A DNA stretch of 64,000 nt from Parvivirga hydrogeniphila (GTDB lineage Bacteria; Actinomycetota; Coriobacteriia; Anaerosomatales; Anaerosomataceae): the NCBI RefSeq assembly GCF_023371205.1, contig NZ_JAMCCO010000001.1, positions 740,662 through 804,661 on the forward strand, given 5' to 3'. The notes beneath the pieces are model-generated. The model was not told the origin of the DNA, made no database searches, and saw only the letters and a list, made by a program, of their open reading frames with translations. The translations under genes were made by a program, and so were the position numbers. Shown piece after piece: positions 25,040 to 33,405 of this stretch. How positions within the stretch are numbered: the first letter of the stretch is position 1; every line of letters starts with the position of its first letter.

Positions 25040-25797
25040 TGCGGCTGACCGTCCTCGGTTCGGGAGCGTCGTATCCTGGCGCCGGCCACGCGTGCGCCGG
25101 GTACCTCGTAGAGGTCGGCGAGGCCCGCGTGCTCGTCGATTGCGGGAACGGCAGCGTGTCGAACCTCGCGCGCGTCGTCGAGCCCGAGCGCCTGTCGGCC
25201 GTCTTCGTCACGCACGCGCACGTGGATCACTTCGCGGACCTCTACGTGCTCCAGGCTGCGCTCCGATACGCGCCACAAGGTCCTGCGCCGGCGCTCGACC
25301 TGTTCGTGGCAGAGGGCGTGCTGGACGTCGTTCTCGCGCCCCTGTCCGAGCGTGGGAGGCGCGAGATGCGGGATGCGTTCGTGGTGCACGGGCTTGCGGC
25401 CGGCGTCCCGACCGACGTCGGCGGCCTTTCTGTGACGCCGGTGCCGGTCACGCACGCAGAAAGCACCTTCGCGCTTGCAATCGATGGCTGCGACGGCCGG
25501 TTGTTCTACACCTCGGACGCGGTGCTGGACGACGCGCTTATAGACGCCGCTCAGGGAGCCGATCTCCTGCTGGCGGACGCCACGCTGCCAGACGAGTACG
25601 CGGGCCGCGCGCCTCACATGACGCCGGCGCAGGCAGGCGCGCTTGCTGCGGCCGTCGGTGCCGAGACGCTCGTGCTCACGCACCTGTGGCCGAGCGTGAA
25701 CCGCGACGCGGCCGTCTTCGACGCTGCCCGGTCGTTCGGCGGGCGTATCATTGTCGCGAGCGAGCTGCTCGCAATCGAAATCCCCGAGGAGGAGTGA
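25039..25797 (+). CDS. Metallo-beta-lactamase-fold hydrolase (RNase Z-like)
   Basis: A 252-residue MBL-fold enzyme. The start RLTVLGSGASYPGAGHACAGYLV and the metal motif VTHAHVDHFADL (HxHxDH), with later ligands in VTHAES, YTSDAVLDD and VLTHLWPS, match the arylsulfatase/RNase Z-like branch. It lacks the long exosite arm of true tRNase Z, so tRNA 3' processing is possible but unproven; all nearby tRNAs encode CCA. ATG 25039 is favoured over GTG 25036 by the GAGGAG spacing. It abuts rph. Confidence 0.85.
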   Translation: MRLTVLGSGASYPGAGHACAGYLVEVGEARVLVDCGNGSVSNLARVVEPERLSAVFVTHAHVDHFADLYVLQAALRYAPQGPAPALDLFVAEGVLDVVLAPLSERGRREMRDAFVVHGLAAGVPTDVGGLSVTPVPVTHAESTFALAIDGCDGRLFYTSDAVLDDALIDAAQGADLLLADATLPDEYAGRAPHMTPAQAGALAAAVGAETLVLTHLWPSVNRDAAVFDAARSFGGRIIVASELLAIEIPEEE

Positions 25798-26550
25798 ATG
25801 GAACGCTCGTGCGGGCGCGGACCAGATGATCTCAGGCCCCTTCACATCGTCAGGCGCTACCTCAAGCATGCGCATGGGTCTTGCCTGATAGAGCTCGGAG
25901 ACACGCGCGTGCTGTGCGCTGCGTCGATGTCGGACTCGGTCGCGCAGTGGCGAAGGGGCTCCGGTCTCGGTTGGGTGACGGCAGAGTACTCGCTTCTTCC
26001 CGCATCGACGCACACGCGCTCCAAGCGAGAGGTCGGGCCAGGGAGCCCGAGCGGAAGGACGCACGAGATCCAGCGCCTTATCGGACGCGCGCTCCGCTCC
26101 GTCATCGATCTGGGCGGGCTTGGCGGCGAGGTGACGATGACTGTCGACTGCGATGTCATCCAGGCCGACGGTGGCACGCGCACCGCGGCGATAACCGGCG
26201 CTTTCCTAGCGGCCTACGACGCGCTTGCGACGTGGAAGGAGGCGGGACGCATTCCGGCGCTTCCCGTGCGCGAGGCGCTCGCCGCGATCTCGGTCGGCCT
26301 CGTCGATGGCGAGGTCCTGCTCGATCTCGACTACTCGGAGGACAGCGTGGCCGAGGTGGACATGAACGTCGTCGTGGACGAACGCGGGCGGATCGTCGAG
26401 GTCCAAGGAACGGCCGAACAGTCGCCGCTCGACCGGCGACGCTTCGGCGAGATGCTCGACCTCGCCATTGCCGGAGCGCTCCGCTTGACGGGCGTGCAGC
26501 GGACGATGATCGACGAAGGACTCGACGAGATCTCGGAGCAGTGGGCGTGA
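25798..26550 (+). CDS. rph: Rph, ribonuclease PH
   Basis: A 250-residue phosphorolytic 3'-5' exoribonuclease that trims tRNA 3' ends. Motifs are GRGPDDLRPLHIVRRYLKHA, GSCLIELGDTRVLCAAS, the phosphate-binding RTHEIQRLIGRALRSVIDL and DCDVIQADGGTRTAAITGAF. The catalytic residues (RxxxxQ-Asp region) are intact in VAEVDMNVVV. The start immediately follows the MBL stop and the stop overlaps rdgB by one base, an rph-rdgB pairing common in many bacteria. Confidence 0.97.
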   Translation: MERSCGRGPDDLRPLHIVRRYLKHAHGSCLIELGDTRVLCAASMSDSVAQWRRGSGLGWVTAEYSLLPASTHTRSKREVGPGSPSGRTHEIQRLIGRALRSVIDLGGLGGEVTMTVDCDVIQADGGTRTAAITGAFLAAYDALATWKEAGRIPALPVREALAAISVGLVDGEVLLDLDYSEDSVAEVDMNVVVDERGRIVEVQGTAEQSPLDRRRFGEMLDLAIAGALRLTGVQRTMIDEGLDEISEQWA

Positions 26551-27158
26551 TGCGCGTCGTCGTGGCGAGCACCAACGAAGGCAAGGTACGGGAGATCAGG
26601 CACGTGCTCGAGCCGCTCGGCTGGGACGTTGTTCGAGCTGCTGACCTGGGCGCGGAGGCTCTTGAGGTCGAGGAGACAGGGTCGACGTTCCTGGAGAACG
26701 CGCTGTTGAAAGCGCGCGCGTACGCCGAGCACTTCGGCTGCGTAGCGCTCGCGGATGACAGCGGGCTTGAAGTGGACGCTCTCGGCGGCGCGCCAGGCGT
26801 GCGATCGGCACGATACGCCGGGGAGCCGAGCGACGATGCCGCGAACAACGCGAAGCTGCTCGCTGAACTCGCCGACGTTCCAGCGGGCGAGCGCACCGCG
26901 CGGTTCCGGTGCGTGGTGGCGTTGGTGTGGCCTGATGGACGTGTGCTTGCCGCCGACGGCGTGTGCGAAGGCGCGATCGGTTTCGAGCCGCGGGGCTCAG
27001 GAGGCTTCGGCTACGACCCGTTGTTCTGGCCTGCCGCTGCGCCGGGCCGGACGATGGCGGAGCTCTCTCCGGCCGAGAAGAGCGCGATCAGCCACCGAGG
27101 CTCAGCCCTTCGGGCGCTGCGCGCCGCGCTCGAGCAGGGCGCGCCCGCGGACGGGTAG
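26550..27158 (+). CDS. rdgB: RdgB/HAM1, dITP/XTP pyrophosphatase
   Basis: A 202-residue house-cleaning enzyme that hydrolyses dITP, XTP and related non-canonical nucleotides to monophosphates. It reads VVVASTNEGKVREIRHVL, EETGSTFLENALLKARAY, the metal-binding DDSGLEVDALGGAPGVRSAR and GSGGFGYDPLFW. ATG 26550 overlaps the rph stop (TGATG). The longer upstream reading is a shadow of rph. Confidence 0.96.
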   Translation: MRVVVASTNEGKVREIRHVLEPLGWDVVRAADLGAEALEVEETGSTFLENALLKARAYAEHFGCVALADDSGLEVDALGGAPGVRSARYAGEPSDDAANNAKLLAELADVPAGERTARFRCVVALVWPDGRVLAADGVCEGAIGFEPRGSGGFGYDPLFWPAAAPGRTMAELSPAEKSAISHRGSALRALRAALEQGAPADG

Positions 27159-27178
27159 CGCTCGCGCCGTCGGCCGAA

Positions 27179-27184
27179 TATACT
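27179..27184 (+). promoter_or_regulatory. -10 element (TATACT) of the tRNA cluster
   Basis: TATACT lies 52 bases before tRNA-Pro. The sequence 17 bases upstream is not -35-like. It is the only convincing -10 ahead of the four tRNA genes. Confidence 0.45.
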
Positions 27185-27235
27185 GTGACGTGCCCTCGGG
27201 GCAGGTGGCCCGCAGGCGCCTCCCCGGCGCGAGGT

Positions 27236-27312
27236 CGGGCCGTAGCGCAGCTTGGTAGCGCACCTGCTTTGGGAGCAGGGGGCCGCCGGTTCGAATCCGG
27301 CCGGCCCGACCA
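27236..27312 (+). tRNA. tRNA-Pro (anticodon TGG)
   Basis: The acceptor stem CGGGCCG/CGGCCCG is perfect. The anticodon arm is CCTGC-TTTGGGA-GCAGG with TGG at positions 34-36, the T arm is CCGGTTCGAATCCGG, the discriminator is A and CCA is encoded. Confidence 0.96.
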
Positions 27313-27317
27313 GGTAG

Positions 27318-27393
<76 letters not shown>

Positions 27394-27453
27394 TTGACAA
27401 CATGCTGCCGGCGCGGGTACCGTATCGCCTCGGTGCCCGGGCCGGTTCGATAC

Positions 27454-27530
27454 GCGCCCGTAGCTCAGCTGGATAGAGCGGGAGACTTCTAATCTCTAGG
27501 TCGGGGGTTCGAGTCCCTCCGGGCGTGCCA
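27454..27530 (+). tRNA. tRNA-Arg (anticodon TCT)
   Basis: Acceptor GCGCCCG/CGGGCGT (G1-U72), anticodon arm GGAGA-CTTCTAA-TCTCT (TCT), T arm GGGGGTTCGAGTCCCTC, discriminator G and encoded CCA. Confidence 0.95.
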
Positions 27531-27541
27531 AAGCGAACACG

Positions 27542-27618
27542 GTGGGCGTAGCTCAGTTGGTTAGAGCGTCGGACTGTGGCTCCGAAGGTCGCGGGTTCGA
27601 GTCCCGTTGCCCACCCCA
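27542..27618 (+). tRNA. tRNA-His (anticodon GTG)
   Basis: Acceptor GTGGGCG/TGCCCAC, anticodon arm TCGGA-CTGTGGC-TCCGA (GTG), T arm GCGGGTTCGAGTCCCGT, discriminator C and encoded CCA. G at 27541 can serve as the genome-encoded G-1 that pairs with C73, the identity element of tRNA-His. Confidence 0.96.
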
Positions 27619-27626
27619 GGATTCTC

Positions 27627-27655
27627 GAGGCCCCGTGCGCGGGACCTCTGGCTTT
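27627..27655 (+). terminator. Possible terminator after the tRNA cluster
   Basis: GAGGCCCCG-TGCG-CGGGACCTC (27627-27648, one C-A mismatch) is followed by TGGCTTTCG, 8 bases past the tRNA-His CCA. The T tract is poor. Confidence 0.45.
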
Positions 27656-27716
27656 CGTGGAGCCACGTGGCGGCGGTCGTGTACCATTGGGAGAGCGACC
27701 GACGAAAGGCAAGGAC

Positions 27717-28697
27717 ATGGCGCAGAACGCGATGCGCGGCGTCAGGCCGCGCACCGTCGTGCGAGCGGGCGCAGCGATCGTGTTCATCGGCCTGCTCGCA
27801 ACAGCGATAAGCGTGCTCGCGACCCGATGCAGCGGGCCTGCCGTCTTGAAAGAGCCGGACCGTTCGGCCACCAAGCCCGTCCTTGCCGGGGTGCTCCCAG
27901 GCGGATCGGGGCGGCTCGCGAACCCGATCGGGCTGGCGTGGGACGGCTCGCGTCTGTACGTGTGCGAATCCGATGCCGGCGCGGTCGCCGTCTTCGACGC
28001 GCGCGGGCGGAGACGAGGCGTCATCCGCGTTCCCGCAGCAAGCGGAGCGACCACCTCCTACCCGGTGTCTGTCTGCGTGCTCGAAGGGGGCGAACTTGCG
28101 CTCGCGGACACCGCCGGCTCGCGCGTCGTCGTCGTGTCCTCCGCCGGGACGGGCGACGCTCGTGTGAAGCGGGTGATCGGCGAGCCGATGGTGTCGCAGC
28201 CCACAGCCGTCGCCGCTGACGGGAGGCGCCTGTTCGTCGCGGACGCTGCGGACGGGACCATCAAGGCGTTCGACGGCTCGTCGCAGGTGGCGACATTGGG
28301 CGCGGACCTCGACCCGCCGCTCACGTTCGTCACGGGCATGGCGGTGGTAGACGGCACGCTTCTCGTCGCCGACTCGAACGCAGGGCGCGTCGTCGAGATG
28401 GACGCGCGCACGGGCGCGCTCGTCACGACGCTGCAGGCGCGGTTCGGGCTTCCGCGCGACGTGGTCGCTCTCGGAGGCGGCCGCGTTGCGGTGGCCGACG
28501 CGTTCGAGCGAAGCATCGTCATCTTCCACGATGGTGAAAGAAGCGGTGCGATCGACGCCGCGAGCGTCCCCGGAGCGACGCTCACCTCGGTGCGTGGCCT
28601 CGCGTGGGACGCCAAGCGTGGGCGCCTGTTCGCATCGGACGCCCGGACGGGGACGGTGGTCGTGTGCGACGTCCCGGCGACGTGGGGTCTGCGATGA
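27717..28697 (+). CDS. Membrane-anchored NHL/YVTN-type beta-propeller protein
   Basis: A 326-residue protein with an N-terminal hydrophobic segment (VRAGAAIVFIGLLATAISVLATRC) that acts as signal or anchor. A string of propeller blades follows: NPIGLAWDGSRLYVCESDAG, VSVCVLEGGELALADTAGS, QPTAVAADGRRLFVADAADG, VTGMAVVDGTLLVADSNAG, LPRDVVALGGGRVAVADAFE and SVRGLAWDAKRGRLFASDA. These are NHL-like, typical of extracytoplasmic scaffolds. ATG 27717 has AAAGGCAAGG upstream. The stop overlaps the next start (ATGA), so it is coupled to a lipoprotein gene. Confidence 0.78.
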   Translation: MAQNAMRGVRPRTVVRAGAAIVFIGLLATAISVLATRCSGPAVLKEPDRSATKPVLAGVLPGGSGRLANPIGLAWDGSRLYVCESDAGAVAVFDARGRRRGVIRVPAASGATTSYPVSVCVLEGGELALADTAGSRVVVVSSAGTGDARVKRVIGEPMVSQPTAVAADGRRLFVADAADGTIKAFDGSSQVATLGADLDPPLTFVTGMAVVDGTLLVADSNAGRVVEMDARTGALVTTLQARFGLPRDVVALGGGRVAVADAFERSIVIFHDGERSGAIDAASVPGATLTSVRGLAWDAKRGRLFASDARTGTVVVCDVPATWGLR

Positions 28698-29152
28698 GAG
28701 CGGGACGCTGGGCGGGGCACGCGCAGCGCTTCTGCCTCGCGGTGCTGCTCTGCGCGCTCGTGGCGGGGCTGGCGGCGTGCGGCGGACGCTCGGCCGACCA
28801 CCCTGCCGTGCGCGCCGTGCGCGAGCTGCTCGTGCTTCGACGCACCGACGTGCGAGACGCGAGGGCCTACACGCGCTTCTTCGAGGACTCGGCGCTCGCG
28901 ACTGCGCTCGTCGAGCCGGGCGCGGTCCCGACCGGGACTCCGCGCGTGCCGGACTGGCGGGACGTGTACCTCTCGAAGGCCGGCTCGTCCACGGCCGACG
29001 TGGCGGTCGTCTGGAAGCCCGACGAAGCGTTCAAGGACTGGCCGAAGGTGACCGTGTTCTCGCTGTCGTTGGTGCGCGACCGCTGGGTCGTCGTGGACGC
29101 GCGAGAGGAGACGAGCGCGCCGAAGCCGGTCGATCCCGAGCGCAGCAAGTGA
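28694..29152 (+). CDS. Putative lipoprotein, function unknown
   Basis: A 152-residue protein with a lipoprotein signal: a basic start, hydrophobic FCLAVLLCALVAGLAAC and lipobox LAAC|GG near residue 29. The mature part (VRELLVLRRTDVRDARAYTRFFEDSALATAL...DVAVVWKPDEAFKDWPKVTVFSL...DRWVVVDARE) looks like a small alpha/beta domain that would sit outside the membrane. No family recognised. It overlaps the propeller gene by 4 bases, which suggests a shared cell-surface function. Confidence 0.7.
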   Translation: MRAGRWAGHAQRFCLAVLLCALVAGLAACGGRSADHPAVRAVRELLVLRRTDVRDARAYTRFFEDSALATALVEPGAVPTGTPRVPDWRDVYLSKAGSSTADVAVVWKPDEAFKDWPKVTVFSLSLVRDRWVVVDAREETSAPKPVDPERSK

Positions 29153-29181
29153 TTGTCACCCGGCGTGGCAGGTGCTATCCT
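29153..29181 (+). promoter_or_regulatory. Promoter of rpmE
   Basis: TTGTCA (29153-29158), a 17-base spacer and TATCCT (29176-29181), with TGC before the -10 (extended -10). The TTGTCA begins at the stop codon of the lipoprotein gene. An AGGTGAACCGAGGT ribosome region precedes GTG 29239. Confidence 0.7.
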
Positions 29182-29238
29182 GTGCCGGCTGTCCGTGCGC
29201 CTGCTTGGAAACCAGGCGCTTCGTGGAGGTGAACCGAG

Positions 29239-29646
29239 GTGCGGAAGGGTATCCATCCCGACTACGTCGAATGCCGCGTCGTGTGCTCGTGCGGCAACAC
29301 GTTCGTCACGCGTTCCACCAAGCCAGAGCTGCACGTCGAGCTCTGCAACCAGTGCCACCCGTTCTACACGGGCCAGCAGAAGTTCGTCGACAGCGGCGGT
29401 CGCGTGCAGCGGTTCGCCGACAAGTTCGGCAACGCTGCGGCCGCTGTGATGGAGCGTGAGGCGGCCGAGCGCGAGGCCCGTCGCAAGGCGGCAGAAGAGG
29501 CGGCTGCGAAGCTCAAGGCAGAGCGCGAGGCGAAGGCGGCCGAGAAGGCGGGCCGCGCCGCGCGGTTCGAGGTGAAGCAAGCCGTCGAGAGCGGGCAGGC
29601 CGCCGCGGACGGCTCCGAAAGCGAGCCTGTCGAGTCCGCCGAGTAG
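29239..29646 (+). CDS. rpmE: Ribosomal protein bL31 with long charged C-terminal tail
   Basis: Residues 1-70 are a zinc-type bL31: [21 protein letters not shown] with a CxC pair, and [23 protein letters not shown] with CxxC. bL31 usually ends near residue 70. Here about 65 more residues follow, a helical Ala/Glu/Lys/Arg stretch ([20 protein letters not shown]...) that ends in an acidic tail (ESEPVESAE). The tail is in frame with no break, so it is part of the gene. It may be added ribosome- or nucleic-acid-contacting material (inference). Confidence 0.93.
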   Translation: MRKGIHPDYVECRVVCSCGNTFVTRSTKPELHVELCNQCHPFYTGQQKFVDSGGRVQRFADKFGNAAAAVMEREAAEREARRKAAEEAAAKLKAEREAKAAEKAGRAARFEVKQAVESGQAAADGSESEPVESAE

Positions 29647-29668
29647 CCGGTTCGGCTGGTATCATCGG

Positions 29669-29699
29669 GAGGCGAGCGCACCGCTCGCCTCTTTGCTTT
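29669..29699 (+). terminator. Rho-independent terminator after rpmE
   Basis: A perfect 10-bp stem GAGGCGAGCG/CGCTCGCCTC with a CAC loop, followed by TTTGCTTT. It lies between rpmE and thyX. A TATCAT at 29660 just ahead is probably chance. Confidence 0.8.
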
Positions 29700-29715
29700 G
29701 ATGGAAGGACTCGCG

Positions 29716-30399
29716 GTGGACGTCAGGTTGCTGTACCACACTCCGGACCCAGAGCGCGCTATCGCGGCGGCTGCCCGGCTGTGCTACTCGCCGGCAGGCG
29801 CCGCAGAGCTCATGGAAGACCTGAGCGACGAGGCCGTACGCCGCGTGCTCAAGACCATCATCACGTCCGGGCACCTGTCCGCGCTGGAGCACGCGTCGTA
29901 CACGTTCGCCATCGAAGGCGTCTCCCGGGCTCTCACGCACCAGCTCGTGCGGCATCGTCTGGCGTCGTACAACCAACAATCCCAGCGCTACGTGCGATAC
30001 GACCTGCCGCCGGAGTTCATCGAGCCGGCATCCGTCGAGGGCGACAGGCAGGCCCACGAGCTGTTCGTTCTGGCCACGGAGGCCGCATTCGACGCGTACC
30101 GGAAGATGCTCGACCTCGGCGTTCCTCCCGAAGACGCGCGCTACGTTCTGCCGAACGCAATGGAGACGAAGATCGTCGTGACGATGAACGTGCGCGAGCT
30201 TTTGCACTTCTTCGAGCTTCGGTGCTGCAAGCGAGCGCAGTGGGAGATCCGCGCGCTTGCCCTTTCGATGCTCGACCTCGTGACGCCCACGGCACCGTAC
30301 CTGTTCTTCGACGCCGGAGCATCGTGTCGCCGCGGGCCGTGCAAGGAAGGCCCCATGACGTGCGGCGACCCGTACCCGAGGGCAGAGCGCCGTGACTGA
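29716..30399 (+). CDS. thyX: ThyX, flavin-dependent thymidylate synthase
   Basis: Makes dTMP from dUMP using FAD, NADPH and methylene-THF. It has the ThyX motif RHRLASYNQQSQRY, plus DVRLLYHTPDPERAIAAAARLCY, SALEHASYTFAIEGVSRALTHQ, LPNAMETKIVVTMN and LHFFELRCCKRAQWEIR. Start: GTG 29716 is preferred because GGAAGGA lies 6-8 bases upstream and the family N-terminus begins here. ATG 29701 lies inside the terminator tail and has no ribosome site. From GTG 29716 the product has 227 residues. A C-terminal Cys-rich section (CRRGPCKEGPMTCG) is typical of some actinobacterial/clostridial ThyX. Confidence 0.96.
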   Translation: MDVRLLYHTPDPERAIAAAARLCYSPAGAAELMEDLSDEAVRRVLKTIITSGHLSALEHASYTFAIEGVSRALTHQLVRHRLASYNQQSQRYVRYDLPPEFIEPASVEGDRQAHELFVLATEAAFDAYRKMLDLGVPPEDARYVLPNAMETKIVVTMNVRELLHFFELRCCKRAQWEIRALALSMLDLVTPTAPYLFFDAGASCRRGPCKEGPMTCGDPYPRAERRD

Positions 30400-31381
30400 G
30401 CGCGAGACGATCAAGCACACGCACATCGGCGGCCAGGCCGTCATCGAAGGCGTGATGATGCGCGGGACTCGCAACTGGGCGGTCGCCGTGCGCGAGCCGA
30501 CGGGCTCGATCTACCTCGAGGCGCACGACCTGCCTGACCCTGCGACGCGGCCTGCGTGGTCGAAGCGGCCGATCGTGCGCGGCGTGTACGCGTTCGTCGA
30601 GACGATGAAGCTCGCGATGCAGGCGTTCGCAATCGCTGCGTCTCACGCAGGCGAGACCGAAGACGAGCAGCTCACGAGCACAGAAGTCGGGTTCACGATG
30701 GTGGCAGGCGTCGCCCTGGCCGTCGCTCTGTTCATCGTGCTGCCTGCGGTCGTCACAGACTGGATCGCGGGGCCGCAGACCGCTCGGCCGTTCGTCTGGA
30801 ACGCTGTGGACGGCGTGCTCCGTCTCGTCGTCTTCTTCGCGTACATCGTGGCGATCGGCCGCATGAAGGAGATCAAGCGCGTGTTCGCGTACCACGGGGC
30901 CGAGCACAAGACGATCCACGCGTACGAACACGGCGTGCCGCTGGAGCCCGAGGCGGTCCAGCGGTTCGGCACGCTGCACGTCCGGTGCGGCACGGCGTTC
31001 CTGTTCATGGTGATGGTCATCGCGATCCTCGTGTTCTCACTCGTGCCAGGCAAGGCGATCCTCGCGGCGGCGGGCGTGTCCGGGCGCGGCTGGACGCTCC
31101 TGTTCAACATCGGGGTGCGGATCGTGCTCGTCCCGCTCATCGCAGGGCTCGCGTACGAGATCTCGGTGAAGTGGGCGGGCTCGCACACGGGCAGCCGCCT
31201 CGCTGCCGTGGTCACGTGGCCGGGCATGCAGCTCCAGCGGCTCACCACCGCCGAGCCTGACGACGGCATGGTCGAGGTCGCCATCGCGGCGATGAAGGCC
31301 GTGATCGAGCGGGAGCAGACCGAGGAGGCCGGAGCCGCGAACCAGGCCGCGCACACCGAGGCCGCGCCTGCCATCGACTGA
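30392..31381 (+). CDS. DUF1385 family integral membrane protein
   Basis: A 329-residue membrane protein. The N-terminal signature is THIGGQAVIEGVMMRGTRNW. Hydrophobic segments at about 105-130, 145-163, 210-235 and 240-265 are interrupted by the conserved FAYHGAEHKTIHAYEHG and RFGTLHVRCGTAFLFMVM. The family has no established function, but it is regularly found between rpmE and prfA in Gram-positive-type genomes, as here. GTG 30392 overlaps the thyX stop by 8 bases. Confidence 0.9.
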   Translation: MTERETIKHTHIGGQAVIEGVMMRGTRNWAVAVREPTGSIYLEAHDLPDPATRPAWSKRPIVRGVYAFVETMKLAMQAFAIAASHAGETEDEQLTSTEVGFTMVAGVALAVALFIVLPAVVTDWIAGPQTARPFVWNAVDGVLRLVVFFAYIVAIGRMKEIKRVFAYHGAEHKTIHAYEHGVPLEPEAVQRFGTLHVRCGTAFLFMVMVIAILVFSLVPGKAILAAAGVSGRGWTLLFNIGVRIVLVPLIAGLAYEISVKWAGSHTGSRLAAVVTWPGMQLQRLTTAEPDDGMVEVAIAAMKAVIEREQTEEAGAANQAAHTEAAPAID

Positions 31382-31401
31382 GCGTCGCCGCTCGGTACGC
31401 G

Positions 31402-31410
31402 TGGTATAGT
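31402..31410 (+). promoter_or_regulatory. Extended -10 promoter element ahead of prfA
   Basis: TGG-TATAGT (TATAGT at 31405-31410) lies 36 bases before ATG 31446. No clear -35 is seen. The ribosome site CAGGAGG lies at 31430. Confidence 0.5.
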
Positions 31411-31445
31411 GCTACGCTGGACTTCGCCCAGGAGGATCGTCCCGC

Positions 31446-32516
31446 ATGAGAGAGAAGCTCGAACAGATCGTCGCTGCCTTCGACGAGCTCACCGCCCGTC
31501 TCGGCGACCCGGAGGTGCTCGCGGACCAGAAGGCCTACGCCCGTCTTGCGAAAGAGCACCGCTCGCAGGAGCCGTTGGCGACCAAGGCGCGCGAGTACCT
31601 CGCCGCGCTCGACGAGATCGAAGGCGCGAAGGAGATCCTCAAGACCGAGAGCGACCCTGACCTCAAAGAGCTCGCCGTCGATGAGGTGCGACGCATCGAA
31701 GCGCAGCTGCCGACGCTCGAAGAGGAGCTCAAGGTGATGCTGCTTCCCAGCGACCCGAACGATGAGAAGGACATCATCGTGGAGATCCGTGCCGGGGCCG
31801 GCGGCGACGAGGCGGCGATCTTCGCCGGAGACCTATACCGCATGTACACGCGCTACGCGGAGTCGCAAGGCTGGAAGGTCGAGGAGATCGACGCGAGCCC
31901 GAGCGAAGCAGGCGGCTTCAAGGAGGTCTCGTTCCGCGTCCGCGGCGACCGCGTGTACTCGAAGATGAAGTTCGAGTCCGGCGTTCACCGTGTGCAGCGG
32001 GTCCCGGTCACCGAGTCGCAGGGCAGGATCCACACGTCGACCGCCACCGTCGCCGTGCTGCCGGAGGCCGACGAGATCGAAGTCGAGATCGATCCGAACG
32101 ACTTGCGCATCGATGTCTTCCGTTCGAGCGGGCCTGGCGGACAGTCCGTGAACACGACCGACTCGGCGGTGCGGATCACCCACCTGCCGACCGGTCTCGT
32201 GGTCCAGTCGCAGAACCAGAAGTCGCAGCTCCAGAACAAAGAAGAGGCGCTCCGGGTCCTCCGCGCGCGCCTGTACGAGATGGAGCTCGAGAAGCAGCGC
32301 GCCGAGCTCGGCGCCGCCCGCCGCAGCCAGATCGGCTCAGGCGACCGCTCGGAGAAGATCCGCACCTACAACTTCCCGCAAGACCGCGTCACCGACCACC
32401 GCATCGGGCTCACGGTCCACAACCTGCCCGCGATCATGATGGGCGAGATCGACGAGATCATCGAGGCGCTGGCGGCAGCAGACCGCGCCGAGAAGCTGGC
32501 AGCGGCGGTGGACTGA
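31446..32516 (+). CDS. prfA: PrfA, peptide chain release factor 1
   Basis: A 356-residue class-I release factor that reads UAA and UAG. The GGQ peptidyl-hydrolase motif is in [20 protein letters not shown] (about residue 231), and the substrate of PrmC methylation is its Gln. The N-terminal helices, domain 2 ([22 protein letters not shown]) and C-terminal [19 protein letters not shown] are normal. prmC starts 1 base after the stop. Confidence 0.98.
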   Translation: MREKLEQIVAAFDELTARLGDPEVLADQKAYARLAKEHRSQEPLATKAREYLAALDEIEGAKEILKTESDPDLKELAVDEVRRIEAQLPTLEEELKVMLLPSDPNDEKDIIVEIRAGAGGDEAAIFAGDLYRMYTRYAESQGWKVEEIDASPSEAGGFKEVSFRVRGDRVYSKMKFESGVHRVQRVPVTESQGRIHTSTATVAVLPEADEIEVEIDPNDLRIDVFRSSGPGGQSVNTTDSAVRITHLPTGLVVQSQNQKSQLQNKEEALRVLRARLYEMELEKQRAELGAARRSQIGSGDRSEKIRTYNFPQDRVTDHRIGLTVHNLPAIMMGEIDEIIEALAAADRAEKLAAAVD

Positions 32517-32517
32517 G

Positions 32518-33405
32518 ATGGCCGAGCGCGTCTGGACCGTGCGCGACGCGCTCGAGTGGATCGTCGGCTACCTGCAGGCCAAAGGCGACGAGCAGCCGCG
32601 GCGGTCTGCCGAATGGCTGTTGAGCGCGGCCACCGGCCTGTCGCGCGTCGAGGTGTACGCCTACCACGACCGGCCGCTCTCGCCCGACGAGCGCGCGTAC
32701 CTCCGCTCGGCGGTGCGGCGACGGGCCGCAGGCGAGCCGTTGCAGATCGTCACTGGCGAGATGCCGTTCAGGCACCTCGTGATCCGCGTCCGTCCAGGGG
32801 TGTTCATCCCGCGTCCCGAGACCGAGGTCCTTGTCGAGGTCGCTGTACGCGCGCTCGGGGACGTCGAGCAGCCGCTCGTCGCCGAGCCGTGCACCGGTTC
32901 GGGTTGTGTCGCCGCTTCCATCGCGCACGAGCTTCCCGGTGCCCGCGTCGTCGCGACCGATGTGAGCGAGACCGCCGTCGATACCGCTCGTCAGAACGCT
33001 CTGTACGCGAAGGTGGACGACAGGGTACAAGTGTTGCATGGAGATCTTCTCGAACCGGTCCTCGCTCAGCCGTCATCGAGCGGCGCGTTCGACGCGGTCG
33101 TGTCGAATCCCCCGTACGTCCCGCGCGGCGAGCTCGCCGACCTGCCCGAAGAGGTCGCGCGCCACGAGCCCCGCGCTGCCCTCGATGGCGGGGAGGACGG
33201 ATGCGAGGTGGCGCGCCGGATCGTCAGGCAAGCAATCGAGCTGCTCAAGCCAGGCGGGTTCGTCGCGCTCGAGCTGGCTGAAGACAGGGCATCGGCATTC
33301 GCCGAGGAGATCTCGGCGGTGCTCTGCGAGGTCGCGGTCGTCAAGGACCTGACGGGGCGCGACAGGATCGTCGTCGGGAAGAAACGGGAGGCGAGCGGAC
33401 GATGA
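32518..33405 (+). CDS. prmC: PrmC, release factor glutamine methyltransferase
   Basis: Methylates the GGQ glutamine of release factors. 295 residues. N-terminal helical RF-binding domain, then SAM binding VAEPCTGSGCVAASIAHELP and the catalytic NPPY in AVVSNPPYVPRGEL, with PRAALDGGEDGCEVAR typical of the family. Encoded directly after its substrate RF1; the stop overlaps tsaC (ATGA). Confidence 0.96.
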   Translation: MAERVWTVRDALEWIVGYLQAKGDEQPRRSAEWLLSAATGLSRVEVYAYHDRPLSPDERAYLRSAVRRRAAGEPLQIVTGEMPFRHLVIRVRPGVFIPRPETEVLVEVAVRALGDVEQPLVAEPCTGSGCVAASIAHELPGARVVATDVSETAVDTARQNALYAKVDDRVQVLHGDLLEPVLAQPSSSGAFDAVVSNPPYVPRGELADLPEEVARHEPRAALDGGEDGCEVARRIVRQAIELLKPGGFVALELAEDRASAFAEEISAVLCEVAVVKDLTGRDRIVVGKKREASGR

